From: Corylus avellana
Taxonomy: Eukaryota > Streptophyta > Magnoliopsida > Fagales > Betulaceae
NCBI RefSeq assembly: GCF_901000735.1
Contig: NC_081542.1
Location: 9,238,216 to 9,302,215 of the forward strand
DNA length: 64,000 nucleotides
Direction of reading: 5' to 3'
Below the pieces are notes generated by a model that did no database searches, was not told the origin of the DNA, and saw only the letters and a list, made by a program, of their open reading frames with translations. Shown here one piece after another: positions 1-10,064 of the stretch (positions within the stretch are counted from its first letter, which is position 1; each line of letters begins with the position of its first letter). Position numbers and translations under genes: made by a program.

Positions 1-185
1 TATTCAACTATAAATTAAAATTTTTTCCTTTAAAAGGAGGTTAGCGGTTATTAGAGTTATTAATCGTTAACGGCCGGTTAACCACCTAGGTGGTGTGTGG
101 AGACAGTTAGTAAATTTTACTAATCGCCTAGGCGATTACGGTTAGCAGTTTTAGTGAATAATCGCTACTGTAACTGACTTTCCAC
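1..185. repeat. hAT-like subterminal repeat block
   Basis: Dense copies of GGTTAGCGGTTATTAG-like and CCGCTAA-like words in both orientations, followed by a T-rich stretch. The same block recurs at about 8280-8387, 9260-9375, 9804-9920 and 10610-10770. Elsewhere in the window it abuts termini of the form TAGGGNTGAAAA / TTTTCACCCYTA, which are typical of hAT-superfamily elements with repeated transposase-binding motifs near the ends. This copy is cut by the window edge, so its own terminus and target duplication cannot be seen. Confidence 0.5.
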
Positions 186-440
186 CTATAGTTTTTTTTT
201 TTTTAAACAAAACGCAACTAAATTACACAAGATTTTTGAGCTCCATTGTATCTTGAAGAAATATTTACTCTAACACTTTGCATGCCATTTCTAGTGGATG
301 CAAATAATTTTTTAAGAAAAATGTAACACACCTTAGGAACAATTTCAATTTTTTGCTTTTATTATTTTTCTATCACTCGGATGAGTTTATATGAAAATGC
401 AAAAAAGGAATTTATTTTATTTTGTTTTATTTTATTTTGG

Positions 441-657
441 GTCAATAGTCGATGAAAAAAGACAAAAGCATATTGAAAAACCAGTGAAGAATTAATAGCA
501 AAATAGCATTTATCTATTTACAATTAATAGAGAGGCGAGAGAGAGGGAGTGAGAAGCCACATGAGATATATATAAGCTGCGTTTTCGTCGGAGGATAAGT
601 AATTTTTGAAATTACAGGATGACGTGGCCTATTTCCATTGGCGGTTTAAGGAGTTAA
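441..657 (+). promoter_or_regulatory. NAC gene upstream region (duplicated elsewhere)
   Basis: This block 180-400 bp upstream of the NAC start has an almost identical second copy at 10065-10289. It holds a GA-rich stretch (about 531-552), a TATA-like run at 565-574, and a TGACGTGGC motif at 619-627 with an ACGT core of the kind bound by plant bZIP factors. A second TATA-like run lies at 791-800, only about 45 bp before the ATG. Which of the two sets the transcription start cannot be decided here. Promoter function is inferred from position and motif content. Confidence 0.4.
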
Positions 658-840
658 AGTCCCAGTAGAATAAGTGTTGGAGTTCTCATAGGATTACGCC
701 ACCGGAGCGGAGGTAGCTGTTAAAAGCGTTTCCCGCGTCTAGAGGACCCGATAATTGATGGGCAAAAAACCCAGAAATCCAAAAATTATATTATAAATAT
801 AGAGAAGTCCAATTCTTCAATTATATATCAACCTCGGTGG

Positions 841-2791
841 ATGGGAATGGAGAGGAAGAGGAAGCAATTTGCTCAAGGAATTGGCGGGGTTCGGTCGGAT
901 GCATATTTCGAATCGATTCCACCGGGTTGGCAATTTCGGCCGAGCAAGAAACATCTTCTTGGCTATTTGAAAGCCAAGGTTTTGAAGCAGCCCTTGCCTG
1001 CCAACCGGATTCACGAGGCTGATCTTTACGCCCACCATCCGCAGGACCTCACTGGTAAGCTGCACTACTACCTAAATATTATTTCTTTCAAAACTCAAGT
1101 CTTTCTATATTTATTTGTTTATTTTTATGATCGGGGAATCCTGGGCAAAATATCCGATTGTCGCCTACCGACTTCCCGTGGTTAGTAGTTGGAATAAAAA
1201 AATCGTGTTTCGATTTCGATTCAGTTCAGTAGACGGTAGAAGTGAAGTTTTATTTTGTTGGTTAATCGAACTAACTGAACTTAACTGACCTAACTGACTA
1301 TGTCTAGGCTGGGTATCGGTCAAAACGGTCCGATTTTAGCTCTTACCAATAAGAATTTTAACCGAAATTATCGGTTATAACGATACACGTTTAAATGGTT
1401 CGGTTAAACTGGTTAACTGGTTAAACCGTGAGCTTTATATTGATTTATTTTGTTGGGCCAAAAATGAGTTTTTTTTTTTTTTTTTTGAGAGCCCAAATAC
1501 TTTTTGTTGGGACTCAAATATTTGTTTTTGGGGCTAAAAATTGAAGCTTTTTTATATTGATCCACCACAACTTTTTTTTATATTATAAAATATATTTTTC
1601 CAAAGCCAATGGACTAATTAACATAATGAATGTTAATTAGACTAACAAAACTAGTTAATGAAAAATGCTTTCACCAAAGGCAAAGAAATCCCATCCAATG
1701 CCATCACTAAAAAAAAAAAAATCAAAAATACTCAAACCCAAATTAAGATAAGGTTACATAGGTATATATATAATCTCAAAACTACGTCGTTTTGGCATCC
1801 TTACTTAACTGTCTATATCGGTTAAACGGTTAACCGATATAAAATTTCTAACCGGACCGATAAGCATACCGGTATAAAAAATTTAACCGATAAGGATATC
1901 GATATATCGGTTACGGTTAATATCGGTTCGGTCGAAACCGATACACGGCCGGTAATCGGTAACCGATTAATCTGCTCACCCCTAACTATGTCTTTGAATA
2001 ATTTTTTACGTCAATTGTTTAGCTCTAAAATATGTCAAATAAAATACAATTCATTTTGGCCTATAAAAATAGGCTTGACCCAATATAAAAAGCCCATAAA
2101 TAACCGACTGAATCCTAAACCCTAAAAAAATAAATAAAAAATAAAAAATATTAATATCCTTACCGGTCGTAACTGATACCCAATCCTACCTTCAAAGTAG
2201 GTCAGCTTCGTTTGATACAAAACCTATGCCTCGCACCCCTTTTAACATGGACTGCGATGTTGAGTCGCGGGCTTTGCCCGAGACTAGCCCCGAGAGGTGG
2301 GTTTAACCACCTAAGCAAACTCCTTGGGGTTTAGTGTTTTTAATAATTTTGCCTCCTATTTTTGCATGAATATGTCCTTTTCTTTCTCATTTTGAACAAT
2401 CATGCATGTGATTTTTTCATTGGATACTAATCAGGGATGCACAAGCTGATTAGAGAGACGGGGTGGTACTTTTTCTGCCAAAGGAAACGGAAGTACCCGA
2501 ACGGATCTCGCCCAGATCGAGGAGCTGGCGGAGGAGTTTGGAAAGTGACCGGCAAGGAATATGAGATCGAAGTTGATGGTAAAATCATAGGATTTAAAAA
2601 TTCTCTTGAATACTATGAAGGGAAAAACCCAAACGACAAAACCGATTGGAGAATGCATGAACTTCGAATGCCTGATGACGTTGCTCCTCCCATTAAAATT
2701 GGTGAACAGGGCATGAAGGTACGTACGTACGGATCGTTAATTCCTTTCTTTTACTTGCAAAAAAAAAAAAAAAAAAAAAACACACAATAAT

Positions 2792-2830
<39 letters not shown>

Positions 2831-2991
2831 ATCATATTTAAGTGCTGTCATTCTTAGCAGAAGTGGGATTATAGTTGCTATATGGTAAATAGCTCTAATA
2901 CTATGTTAAATATATTGTTGAACATATTGGAAGCAGAAGAAGATAATGAACTACATTGTATTGATAATAATGTTTTGACATCTTTACGTAG

Positions 2992-3033
<42 letters not shown>

Positions 3034-3944
3034 TTTGATCATATTTAAGTGTTGTCATTCTTAGCAGAAGTGGGATTATAACAATATAATAAACTAGAAT
3101 AATATAAAATATTCTAACATATATATATATATATACAGATTTTTGTTCTAAATCTTCTTTTTGGCAGTTGAACGACTGCGTGCTTTGCAAGGTTTATGAA
3201 AATTCTCGAAAAGCGAAGAAAATGGATGAGGATGAGACCGAAACACCTAAAGGTGTTTCATCAACGACAAAGCCTCTCCAACAACAAGCTTCGGCCTATA
3301 ATGAGGGCCCTTTGGCTTATATTAATGGGAGCTTCAATCAAGCTATTCCTTACTCTGATATGGAAACGACAGAGCCTCTCCAACAACAAGCTTCGGCCTA
3401 TAATGGGGGCTTCACTCATGAATACACTAATCAAGTTGCTTCTAACTCTTATATGGAAAACACACAGCCTCTCCAGCAGCAACAGTCTTTGGCCTATAAC
3501 AATTATATTGGGGGCTTCACCAATCAAGCTGTTCCTTACTCTGAGCCTCTCCAGCAACAGTCTTCGACGACTGAGATGATGAGGGAGCCTCCCCAGCAGC
3601 AACAATCTTCTCATTTTACCGATATGGGAATGGTGTATATGCGAAGCATGATTCAACCGCCATTAATGCAATCATCTTCTTTTGGATTAGCTCCTATTCT
3701 TGAAGCAGCTGAAAATGGCACTTCTGGTACATTGGAAGCCATAGTTTTTGAATCTTTTCGTGCTAAGCAGAAGAAAGATGATGATGTTGCAGTCCAACTA
3801 CCCCCCGACGATAGTGGTAAGCAGGCCGAGGACAAAGACGATGTTATCCTGCAACCCGACGATGGTGGTGAGGGGCTTGACATATTCGAAGATTGGTCTC
3901 GTGAACTGGGAGACATAATTGATACTGACTATCTTCTACCATGA
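841..3944 (+). CDS. NAC-domain transcription factor, divergent
   Basis: Three exons: 841-1054, 2435-2718 and 3168-3944, all with GT-AG borders and matching phases, giving 424 residues. The N-terminal 175 residues are a NAC DNA-binding domain: IPPGWQFRPS (subdomain A), DLYAHHPQDL (B), WYFFCQRKRKYPNGSRPDR with GGGVWKVTG (C), IIGFKNSLEYYEG and DWRMHELRM (D), then DCVLCKVYEN (E). Subdomain A lacks the usual TDEEL acidic stretch. The rest is a glutamine-rich region of degenerate repeats starting with PLQQQ (residues about 202-310) and an acidic tail (about 365-424), a plausible activation region. NAC proteins act in the nucleus as dimers. The start is the only ATG that keeps the whole domain. The specific NAC clade and target genes are not identifiable. 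Intron 1 carries a hAT-type element; intron 2 is microsatellite-rich. Confidence 0.9.
1305..1984. mobile_element. Non-autonomous hAT-type element in NAC intron 1
   Basis: 680 bp bounded by TAGGCTGGGTATCG on the left and an inverted counterpart on the right (TAGGGGTGAGC read on the minus strand). It is flanked by the perfect 8-bp direct repeat ACTATGTC at 1297-1304 and 1985-1992. The 8-bp duplication and TAGG termini fit the hAT superfamily. Internally it is packed with AACCGATA / TATCGGTT motifs in both orientations within about 150-180 bp of each end and has no coding ORF. It depends on a transposase in trans and lies wholly within the intron. Confidence 0.85.
2761..3080. repeat. Intron 2 microsatellites and local duplication
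   Basis: An A20 run and a long TA run (2761-2826), a CT run leading into a second TA run (2994-3033), and a third TA run (3119-3135). The about 48 bp after the first TA run (2826-2873) is repeated with one mismatch at 3033-3080, so a unit of about 207 bp has been duplicated in tandem inside NAC intron 2. Confidence 0.8.
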
Positions 3945-4366
3945 AGTTTTGCATGATACTACACCTTCCACGACAATCACCTAATTTATTGTTTACTACT
4001 TACGCTTTTTTGGACTGCTTTTGGGATATTTTTCGCTTTAATTTGTTGTCATTTATGATTTATGGATTTCCATTTATCGATCTGTTGCTTTTATGCCTAT
4101 ATAGATATATGTATCTTCTTTTCCTTGCCTGTGTCCCAGCTGCTTTAGGGATCTGGATTGGGTTAAAGGGTATTGAAACCGTCATGCCCTTTTTCGCTTT
4201 TTGTTGGTATGTAATTTGTTTCTTTTATAAAACTTTGCCTACTTTAACTATCTTCTTTGGTACGTGGTATATATCAGATCCTTTTGATGGGTCGGGTTAT
4301 TTTTTTTACCCATTTCCAACCGTTGTATGGATGACTTTGTTACTTTTGTTTTTTATTCTCTTGTAG
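3941..4366 (+). other. Hydrophobic ORF overlapping the NAC stop codon
   Basis: A 141-codon ORF whose ATG shares bases with the NAC stop (ATGA, 3941-3944), in the -1 frame relative to NAC exon 3. The product is strongly hydrophobic with several possible membrane segments (around residues 20-70, 75-105 and 125-141). The simplest reading is a T-rich 3' untranslated region that lacks stops by chance, because T-rich DNA encodes Phe, Leu and Tyr. The alternative is a frameshifted or alternatively spliced C-terminal membrane anchor, as known for membrane-bound NAC (NTL) proteins. I do not recognise it as a known family. Confidence 0.25.
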
Positions 4367-4568
4367 TCTTTCCCTTTTCCCCTTCCCCGTATTGAATTAA
4401 AAAAAAAATAACATCCATGAAAATTAAATACTACAATTTTTAACAACTTTCAGCTAACCAACTTTGAGAAAAATATATAGTTTTGGATATTCATTCATAT
4501 TTATATACGTGTGTTCAACAATTCAGTTGTAAGATTCATGGTGCTTGCTTGCATTGATAGTTTTTATG

Positions 4569-4741
4569 GAGTAATGCTATAAGTCTTCTTAAAATTTTCT
4601 TAGAGTCATCCCAAATGTGATGTGGGTTTTAAAATCACAGTTGAATTTGAGATGTGATTTATTGACTTTTGATTTATTGGTAATTTTAAAATCCACATCA
4701 CATTTTGGATGACTGATTTAGGAAGATTTATAATATTACTC
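4569..4741. mobile_element. Mutator-type MITE
   Basis: 173 bp with inverted termini GAGTAATGCTATAAGTCTTC / GAGTAATATTATAAATCTTC, and internal inverted stretches around TTTTAAAATC and ATGTGATGTGG. It is flanked by a perfect 9-bp direct repeat GTTTTTATG (4560-4568 and 4742-4750). A 9-bp duplication is characteristic of Mutator-like transposition. A relative with the same GAGTAATG termini and its own 9-bp duplication lies at 55512-55710. It sits about 600 bp downstream of the NAC stop. Confidence 0.85.
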
Positions 4742-6345
4742 GTTTTTATGATTTGATATTTAGCAATGGTATATATCATCATTTTATCCTTACTTTTATG
4801 GGTGAAAAGGCGGGCGATTATTAACCACCCACCAAAAATGATGAAAAACTACAAATTTGGGTCAGAGGGGTCAAATTTTTATTTATTTTTTTAATGAAAA
4901 GAAAACTAATGTTGAACAAAAATTAATTAAAAATATTAAATAATATAACTAACGAAATAAATAAACAATTCAACAAATTTAATCATTATTTAAAACATAT
5001 AAATGTAACTTACAATTTATTTTGTTATGCCTAACGTTAATTTATTTTATTGTCATCAATGAGTCTTCATATCATATGCTCTTCAGATTTAATTGGTCTC
5101 TATTACCATGATGGTATTCATAATTTTTTTTCTTAAGCAATGATTTACCGACAAATATGCAAAACCTATCATGGCACAAGCTTGTTTAGAATTTTATTGG
5201 AGCATAATGAAATCATTACTTTTTTTCATAATCTCATGTAACTATAATTATATGAAAATATAAGTAATATACATAACAAAAACTATATATATTCATAATA
5301 TTAATTTAAAATAGCAATATAAATATAAAATTTTAATCAATGTTAAAGTGTAATTACATACCTTTTTTTTTTTTTTTTTTTTTTTTGACAAATATGACTA
5401 CCCGGAAGAAATATAATAGCGAATCGCACTGAGACAAGTCGGATGTCATTTTTACCGTTTCACAAATTGCACTTTTATTTTAAATATATAGATAGGTGCG
5501 TTTGAGATTGCAATTTCGTAAGAATAATTTACGTTTTTAAAAGATATAGCAAAACTTAAGGCATTTGGCATTGCAATTTAAAAAGTACTTAATCTAAAAT
5601 AGGAAAAAAAAAATGCAATTTCTATAAGCTAGCTAGGAGTGTTTATTTGAAAAACTGCGAATTTAAACAAAAATTATGATTTTGCATAACAAATAAAAAA
5701 AAAATTAACATAATTATCAAACACCTTTGCAATTTTAAAAAGTAACGATTTCATCAACGTTTATAACTTTATTAAGGCCCACTTCAAAAAAAAAAAAAAA
5801 AAAAACATTTTATTAAAGTCAATGTATCACTCTTTTTAACTTGCGGGTCATTTGGAAATTTTGTGTCTCAAGTCTTGAACTCTACAAGCATTTCTCCAAT
5901 TATTTAAACGGTGCGTATTTCCTTTATGTAAACGGCGTGTTTTTGCCAAAAAAATCAGAAGTCACTTGTCTTCCCATCTTCCTTTTTCTACCTTACATGC
6001 ATCGTACCTAATAGCCTAACGCCTGAAACTACAATGATAGAAAAATAAATAAATAAAAATCACGTCGGCAGCCAAGCGTGAATCCAGTCTGAAAAATATT
6101 TGTCTGTGTAAAGTGGATGCCCCCTGATGATCGCTTGATGATTGTTTGAGCGTGGGCTTCAAAAAAATTCTACTAGAGCAAGGGGGAATTTTGGGGGGTG
6201 AGGAGGGCACTTGACCCCTCTCGACCCCTCTCCCTCCGCCCCTGCCGCTAACTGCCTTTATGTATATTATATAATACATATTATATTTATATATATTAAA
6301 ATATATCAAAATACATGAAACATCGTTATTTTTGTGTTTAAATAT

Positions 6346-6585
6346 TGTTTGAATATTTTATATATTATTCTAGGGTTTATTGTCTTTCTTATTAAGGTTT
6401 ATTCCCTATTTTAATTAGTCTATGGTTATTTGCCTATCACTCATAGCATCTCTATAAATAGAGGCATCTATATTCATTCATATATATTAGACTCAATATA
6501 ATGTAGTCTATTATATTTTTCGCTCTTTCCCTCTTCTCTCTCTCTTTCTTCCGCTCTCCACAATATATTCACAATATATTTAACA
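6346..6585 (+). repeat. 5' LTR
   Basis: 240 bp, TG...CA termini. It contains a TATA box (TATAAATA, 6453-6460) followed by CT-rich DNA, the expected layout of a plant copia promoter. Confidence 0.9.
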
Positions 6586-6600
6586 TGGTATCAGAGCCAC
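6586..6600 (+). other. Primer-binding site (initiator Met-tRNA)
   Basis: TGGTATCAGAGC directly abuts the 5' LTR end. This is the standard plant Ty1/copia minus-strand primer site, complementary to the 3' end of initiator Met-tRNA. Confidence 0.9.
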
Positions 6601-7900
6601 TTTTTTGTGGCCTCTAATAAACATCTTTGACGTTTTTAGGCGTTCTCTCTGGCGATCTCACTTTTCCGGTTGTCCGTGCGCTGCCAAACGGTCATTCGCT
6701 CAAAATCTCTTCCACGCCTTCATCTCAGCCTCATCTGGCAAAATTTATACTAGAATCAAGGTTGCAAGGCACAGATCTACCAATCTGTCGAAGATCGGCC
6801 ACCCACGGAACTCCACGCGCCATCAGAAGTTTCTCCACGCGCCGCCATGTCTAGTGGATCGGTCTAGTTTTCAGACCATTCGACAGATCTACCACCGCTT
6901 GTCCTGGAGCAGTTCGAAAATCCACCATCAGAGCTCTGACGTGCTGCCATGCGCTGGTCGAAGCACCTGCGCGTGGGCTTCACGCGCCACGGTATGGTCG
7001 CCAGTGAAGGTGCATGTACCACATGCGCCAGACTCTGCTCCTCTGTCGAGTAGCCAAGCGGTAGCCTTTCAGCGAGCCACGTCAGCCCTAGCCACATCAT
7101 CGGGGCTCCAACCTGGTCCAAAACTGATTTCTAACCGAGTCATCGGGGTTCAAATCGGGTCCTCCAACCAGATCCAAAACCGGTTTCTAACCGGGTCATC
7201 GGAGTTCTAAACCGGTCCAACCGAGTCAAGTCCGGATCCATTCAAGGCATCTCCAACCCAATCCAAAACCGGTTCTAACTGGGTCATTGGGTTTTAAACC
7301 GGGTCAAGCCACTTTCTAAACTGGTCCAAAATTAGTCAACCCGATTCAACGGGTTAGACCCGTTAACCCGGTTCATATAATTTCGGGTTAGACCATATGT
7401 AATGGTCCATGGGTTTTGGCCTAAAATGTTGGCCCATTTAACCAACCCAAATTTATTCAAGCCTCATCCAAGCTTAAGCCCAAATTTTGGAATCCAACCC
7501 AATGGATCCAAGGCTTCAGCCCAAGCTGCCACCATCAGCCATCAGCTGCCGTTGCCGTCTTCCATCGACCGCAACCGGACGCCTAACTCCGGCCACCTCT
7601 TCGGCAACTTCTCCGGCGGACTTCAAAAAGAAAAATCATAATTTTCCCCTTTTTTTTTTCCCAAACATGAGTTTGAGGAGGATAATAGAGTATTTTTGTG
7701 AAATCACTCGGATCCAAGCTTTTCAACCAGATCCAACGAGTTAGAACTGGGTACCGCCGCCGTCCACGACCTCCAGCCGCCATCTCCGGCCATGCTCCAG
7801 CGACTTTTCCGCAGACCAAAAAAAAATTAAAAGAAAAAAAAAAAAAAACTTGTACTTTATATTTACAACCTCAATTTTATACATTGAGTTTGAGAGTGGA

Positions 7901-8138
7901 TGTTAGAATATTTTATATATTATTTTAGGATTTATTGTCTTTCTTATTAGGGTTTATTCCCTACCTTAATTAGTCCAGAGTTACTTGCCTCACTCATAGC
8001 ATCTCTATAAATAGATGCATCTGTATTCATTCATATATATCAGACTCAATACAATGTACTCTATTATATCTTCCGCTCTCTCTCTCTTCTCTCTCTCTTT
8101 CTTCCGCTCTTCACAATATATTTACAATATATTTAACA
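7901..8138 (+). repeat. 3' LTR
   Basis: 238 bp copy of the 5' LTR with the TATA box conserved (about 8006-8013). It ends AACA and is followed by the AATAT duplication. Confidence 0.9.
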
Positions 8139-8435
8139 AATATATATAAAAATGTATAAAAATTTAAAAATGATATTGTACGTAGTAGGGTATTATCATA
8201 TTACCATAAAAACGACGTCCCTTTTTTGTTTTTTTTGTTTTTTTGTTTTTTTTTTTAACTTTTTGAAATAAATGTTAATTTTTTTTTCTTTAAAAAGCGG
8301 TTAGCGGTTATTATGGTTATTAACCGCTAACCACTGGTTAACCGCCTAGGCTGTTAGTGGATTTTATGTACTGCTTTTTCACCCTTACTTATTTTATTTT
8401 TATGCCTCAAAGTTGATGTAACTTTTAAAATCACC

Positions 8436-8471
<36 letters not shown>

Positions 8472-8646
8472 TTCGTTTCGTTATTAATATGTGGCCTAAG
8501 CTATATCTATCTTGTATTAAAATTGTCAAGTTTATGTAAGGAAACTTTTTTCTTTTTTTTACAAGCAAAACATCCATCAAATTTTTCTACTTCAATTTTT
8601 GCAGAAACTATCCCGTAAAATAAAGACCTCATGCTCTAATGCCACT

Positions 8647-9177
8647 TGTTGTGCACGGAATTAAAATACAAGATCCCAAATAAGCAAAAAATAGCAGAAA
8701 ATAGCAGAAAAGAAAATAAATCAGTCACATAAGACACCAAGATTTAAGTGGTTTGGCTTAACAAGCTTATATCTACGGGAGGAGACGACCTAGAGGAAAT
8801 TCACTGTCTAAAGATTGAATACAAAGATAACGGGGAGAAAATCACTCAAAACCCAAAGCCCCAATACACCTAAATTAATCTTATTCTCACACAAAAGAGA
8901 AAAAACAAAAGATAGAAAGAATTGACAAAGGAAACTCTCTTGTTCTCTAAGTGCCATAAAGCACAACAAAGTGAAAAAATCCTAATGAGATGCTTTTCTC
9001 CTATTTTATAGAAGTGGAACGCCGGCCAAAATAGTTGTAATCCTTGTTGGAGTAGTACACCTCATGTCAGCAAGAACTCCAAAGCATACTTGTAGAAGGA
9101 GAACCAATTAAGGCTGGAATACCAAAAAGCCAAGGTCACGGCTTGGCTCCGCACATGACTTGAGTCACTACACAACA
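8647..9177 (-). mobile_element. Single copia-type LTR with adjoining primer site
   Basis: 531 bp bounded by TGTTGTG and CACAACA. Immediately to its left, at about 8632-8645, the minus strand reads TGGCATTAGAGC, a Met-tRNA-type primer site. The element therefore points to the minus strand and this is its 5' LTR. No second LTR was found to the left, and no gag or pol, so it is a truncated or recombined remnant. No matching 5-bp duplication was seen. Confidence 0.6.
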
Positions 9178-9239
9178 ACCTTCTATACTTAAAAACATTG
9201 TTTTGGTGTTTTTTCTTTTAATTTTTTTTTTTTTTTTAA

Positions 9240-9803
9240 ATTTAAAAACTTTTTCTTTAAAAAAGTGGTTAGCGGTTATTAGAGTTACTAACCGCTAATT
9301 GCCGATTAAGCGGTTAGTGAATTTTACAAACCGCTTGGATGGTCATGGTTAACGGTTTTAGCCAATAACCGCTAAGAGCATCTTCAGTAAGAGTTTTCAT
9401 TTTACTACTCAAAATACAACTTTTTTCATTTTAGCTACTAGTTTTGCACTACACACTCTAACAAGAACCTCTATTTTAACTATCTACTATACTCTAATTA
9501 AATATTATTTTTCAGTATTATTTTATTAGTTTTTTATCATTTCCTTGTCTTTCCCATAAAAAGAGATAACGAGAGAAGGAGAGAGAAAATATTAAAAAAT
9601 AGAAAGAAAGATAAAATATAATAAAATATTATTTACAAGTTGCTACAATAATTTGTAAATATGAAAGTTTACTCTTCTATTTTACAGTATCTGTTGGAAC
9701 AAGAAAAGCTAACAAAATAGTTAAATTTAACTAAAAAACTTGTTTAAAAATACTGTTGGAGATGCTCTAACTATAACCACATTTTCACTCCCACAACTAA
9801 ACT
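9240..9803. repeat. hAT-like repeat copy interrupted by a MITE
   Basis: GGTTAGCGGTTATTAGAG and its inverse words at 9265-9375 are continued at 9768-9792, where they end in a TTTTCACTCCCAC terminus. The interruption is the Tourist-like MITE 9376-9767. Removing it restores CCGCTAACTATAACC, as in the sister copies. Confidence 0.6.
9376..9767. mobile_element. Tourist-like (PIF/Harbinger) MITE
   Basis: 392 bp with inverted termini GAGCATCTTCAGTAAGAG / GAGCATCTCCAACAGTA and a TAA duplication (9373-9375, 9768-9770). The 3-bp TAA target and GAGCATCT end are usual for plant PIF/Harbinger MITEs. The AT-rich interior has no ORF. Confidence 0.85.
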
Positions 9804-10064
9804 TAGGGCTGAAAAGGAGATTACGGTCGCTGCTATTGGCTATAACCGCTAACCGTAGCTGCTTAGACAATTAGTAAAATTTACTAACCATCTCTGCTAA
9901 CCGCCTATAAGTAACTTCTTTTTAAAGAAAAAATTCAAAAAAAAAAAAAAAAAGAAGGGAAAAAGTTAAAATTTTATATAAAAAAACCAAAACAATGTCG
10001 TTTTTATGGTAATATGATAATACTTTACTACAAAAAATTAATTAATTTTTTTTTTTTTTTTGGG
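9804..10064. repeat. hAT-like terminus, opposite orientation
   Basis: Begins TAGGGCTGAAAAGG and carries GCTAACCGTAGC-type subterminal words, then an A-run and an AACAATGTCGTTTTTATGG stretch. That stretch is mirrored at about 8185-8220 and 10535-10560. It directly abuts the stray promoter copy at 10065. Its partner end may be the TTTTCACCCCTA at 10759-10770, but the flanking 8 bases do not match. Confidence 0.45.

Larger units (their letters stand above)
6346..8138 (+). mobile_element. Non-autonomous copia-type LTR retrotransposon
   Basis: 1793 bp flanked by a perfect 5-bp duplication AATAT (6341-6345 and 8139-8143). The two LTRs (6346-6585 and 7901-8138) start TGTT and end AACA and differ at roughly 20 sites by eye, so the insertion is old. 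A primer site complementary to initiator Met-tRNA directly follows the 5' LTR, and a purine-rich tract GAGTTTGAGAGTGGA precedes the 3' LTR. The 1.3-kb interior has no gag or pol similarity. It is a GC-rich leader with repeated AACCGG-containing units (about 7110-7300). Mobilisation would need an autonomous relative. Confidence 0.9.
4797..8387. mobile_element. hAT-like composite element (host of an LTR element)
   Basis: Left end TATGGGTGAAAA at 4797, right end TTTTCACCCTTA at 8376-8387 (inverted match), flanked by near-identical 8-bp repeats CTTACTTT (4789-4796) and CTTATTTT (8388-8395). Subterminal GGCGGGCGATTATTAACC and GGTTAGCGGTTATT motifs match the other blocks of this family. The 1.8-kb LTR element at 6346-8138 is nested inside. 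No transposase was found. A T20 run (5366-5386) and poly-A tracts lie within, and about 5390-5760 has further AT-rich repeat DNA. The boundary call rests on one 7-of-8 target match, so a mosaic of two copies is possible. Confidence 0.45.

Noticed and set aside
3261..3916. Minus-strand ORFs opposite NAC exon 3
   Set aside because: Antisense shadows of the repeated PLQQQ coding region.
5455..5765. GTTTGAGATTGCAATTT ... TTTGCAATTTT inverted similarity
   Set aside because: Suggestive of a MITE, but ends and duplication could not be fixed; left within the hAT-like composite.
6605..7210. 201-codon plus-strand ORF inside the copia-type element
   Set aside because: Low-complexity translation of the GC-rich leader and its tandem units; no gag motif such as a CCHC knuckle.
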